A stretch of DNA of 5,544 nt, taken from positions 1 through 5,544 of the forward strand of contig JAGAZS010000001.1 of NCBI GenBank assembly GCA_017939945.1. Reading direction: 5' to 3'. A program made the position numbers and the translations under genes. Numbering within the stretch: position 1 is the first letter of the stretch; each line of letters starts with the position of its first letter. This DNA comes from Schwartzia sp. (in: firmicutes). Its GTDB lineage: Bacteria > Bacillota > Negativicutes > Selenomonadales > Selenomonadaceae. Below the pieces are notes generated by a model. That model did no database searches. It worked only from the letters and a program-made list of their open reading frames with translations, and was not told the DNA's origin. Positions 5,148-5,544 of the stretch are shown piece by piece.

Positions 5148-5544
5148 ATGGGTCTTATTCAAGCTGCAATGGGAGCCGTAGGCGGCGTGCTCGCTGACCA
5201 GTGGAAAGAATTTTTCTACTGTGAAAGCCTGAGCGCGGATATTTTGGTGGCGAAAGGGCAAAAGCGCACCAGTTCGCAAGGGCGCAGCTCCAATACGAGC
5301 GCCGAGGACAACATCATTTCCAACGGCTCCGGTATCGCTGTCAATGACGGCCAGTGCATGATCATTGTTGAGTCGGGCGAGGTCGTCGAGGTCTGTGCCA
5401 CGCCGGGGCAGTATACCTACGACAAATCCACCGAGCCGTCGGTCTTCTCGGGGAATCTTGGGGACAGCATCATCGCGTCCTTCAAGCAGATGGGGCGCCG
5501 CTTCACTTTTGGCGGAGACACGGGCAAGGATCAGCGCATCTATT
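5148..5544 (+). CDS. SPFH-domain protein, YdjI-like (incomplete at window edge)
   Basis: The first 132 residues of a gene that runs off the window. The start ATG has an excellent ribosome site (GGAGG, 7 bases upstream). The protein opens MGLIQAAMGAVGGVLADQWK, a short amphipathic Gly/Ala segment, then EFFYCESLSADILVAKGQK, a Ser/Asn-rich linker, and DNIISNGSGIAVNDGQCMII followed by ESGEVVEVCATPGQYTYD. The later RRFTFGGDTGKDQRIY is also typical of a bacterial SPFH group related to B. subtilis YdjI, often labelled virion core protein-like. SPFH proteins (stomatin, flotillin, HflK/C relatives) form membrane-associated assemblies. In B. subtilis YdjI is encoded with a PspA-family protein and linked to envelope stress. 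The true partners here would lie beyond the window. No stop is seen, so length and C-terminal domains are unknown. The gene is divergent from the antitoxin and has a repressible-looking promoter and structured leader. Confidence 0.82.
   Translation, partial: MGLIQAAMGAVGGVLADQWKEFFYCESLSADILVAKGQKRTSSQGRSSNTSAEDNIISNGSGIAVNDGQCMIIVESGEVVEVCATPGQYTYDKSTEPSVFSGNLGDSIIASFKQMGRRFTFGGDTGKDQRIY

Overview
The window is about 50% GC and carries a conserved bacterial housekeeping block flanked by accessory genes. LepA followed directly by HemW, with rpsT alongside, is a Firmicutes-type arrangement. The moderately high GC and the particular flanking genes (a cyclase-family hydrolase, a YdjI-like SPFH protein) make the class Negativicutes (Selenomonas/Megasphaera-like) a reasonable but unproven guess. 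Nothing here points to a phage, an insertion sequence, a CRISPR array, or tRNA/rRNA genes.

Layout, left to right. Positions 1-115 have no gene, only a weak terminator-like hairpin. Positions 116-886 (minus) encode a 256-aa metal-dependent cyclase/kynurenine-formamidase-like hydrolase. It has its own near-consensus promoter (932-960) and a ribosome site that places the start at the second of two ATGs. Positions 961-1104 hold no recognisable gene. Positions 1105-1321 (minus) are the 3' part of a rhodanese-domain gene. It begins right after the hemW stop, has lost its N-terminal half and start codon, and is frameshifted at an A6 run. Positions 1322-2458 and 2460-4256 (minus) are hemW and lepA, one base apart and transcribed lepA-hemW from an extended -10 promoter (4291-4319). 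rpsT (4402-4668, plus) is divergent from lepA, uses a TTG start, and ends in a clear terminator. A 62-aa Phd/YefM-type antitoxin (4722-4910, minus) follows with no toxin beside it. Positions 4911-5147 are an AT-rich regulatory region with two inverted repeats, a promoter and a structured leader. This leads into an SPFH-domain protein (5148 to the window edge, plus, incomplete).

How the genes fit together: rpsT (a 30S subunit protein) and lepA (a ribosome-associated GTPase) share a 145-bp divergent control region. HemW, a heme chaperone, is translationally coupled to LepA by position rather than by an obvious shared function. The cyclase, antitoxin and SPFH genes look like independent transcription units. 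The least ordinary parts are the rhodanese remnant, the orphan antitoxin, an altered conserved motif in HemW, and the SPFH leader. In that leader the Shine-Dalgarno sequence can pair with an upstream pyrimidine stretch that also forms an alternative hairpin.
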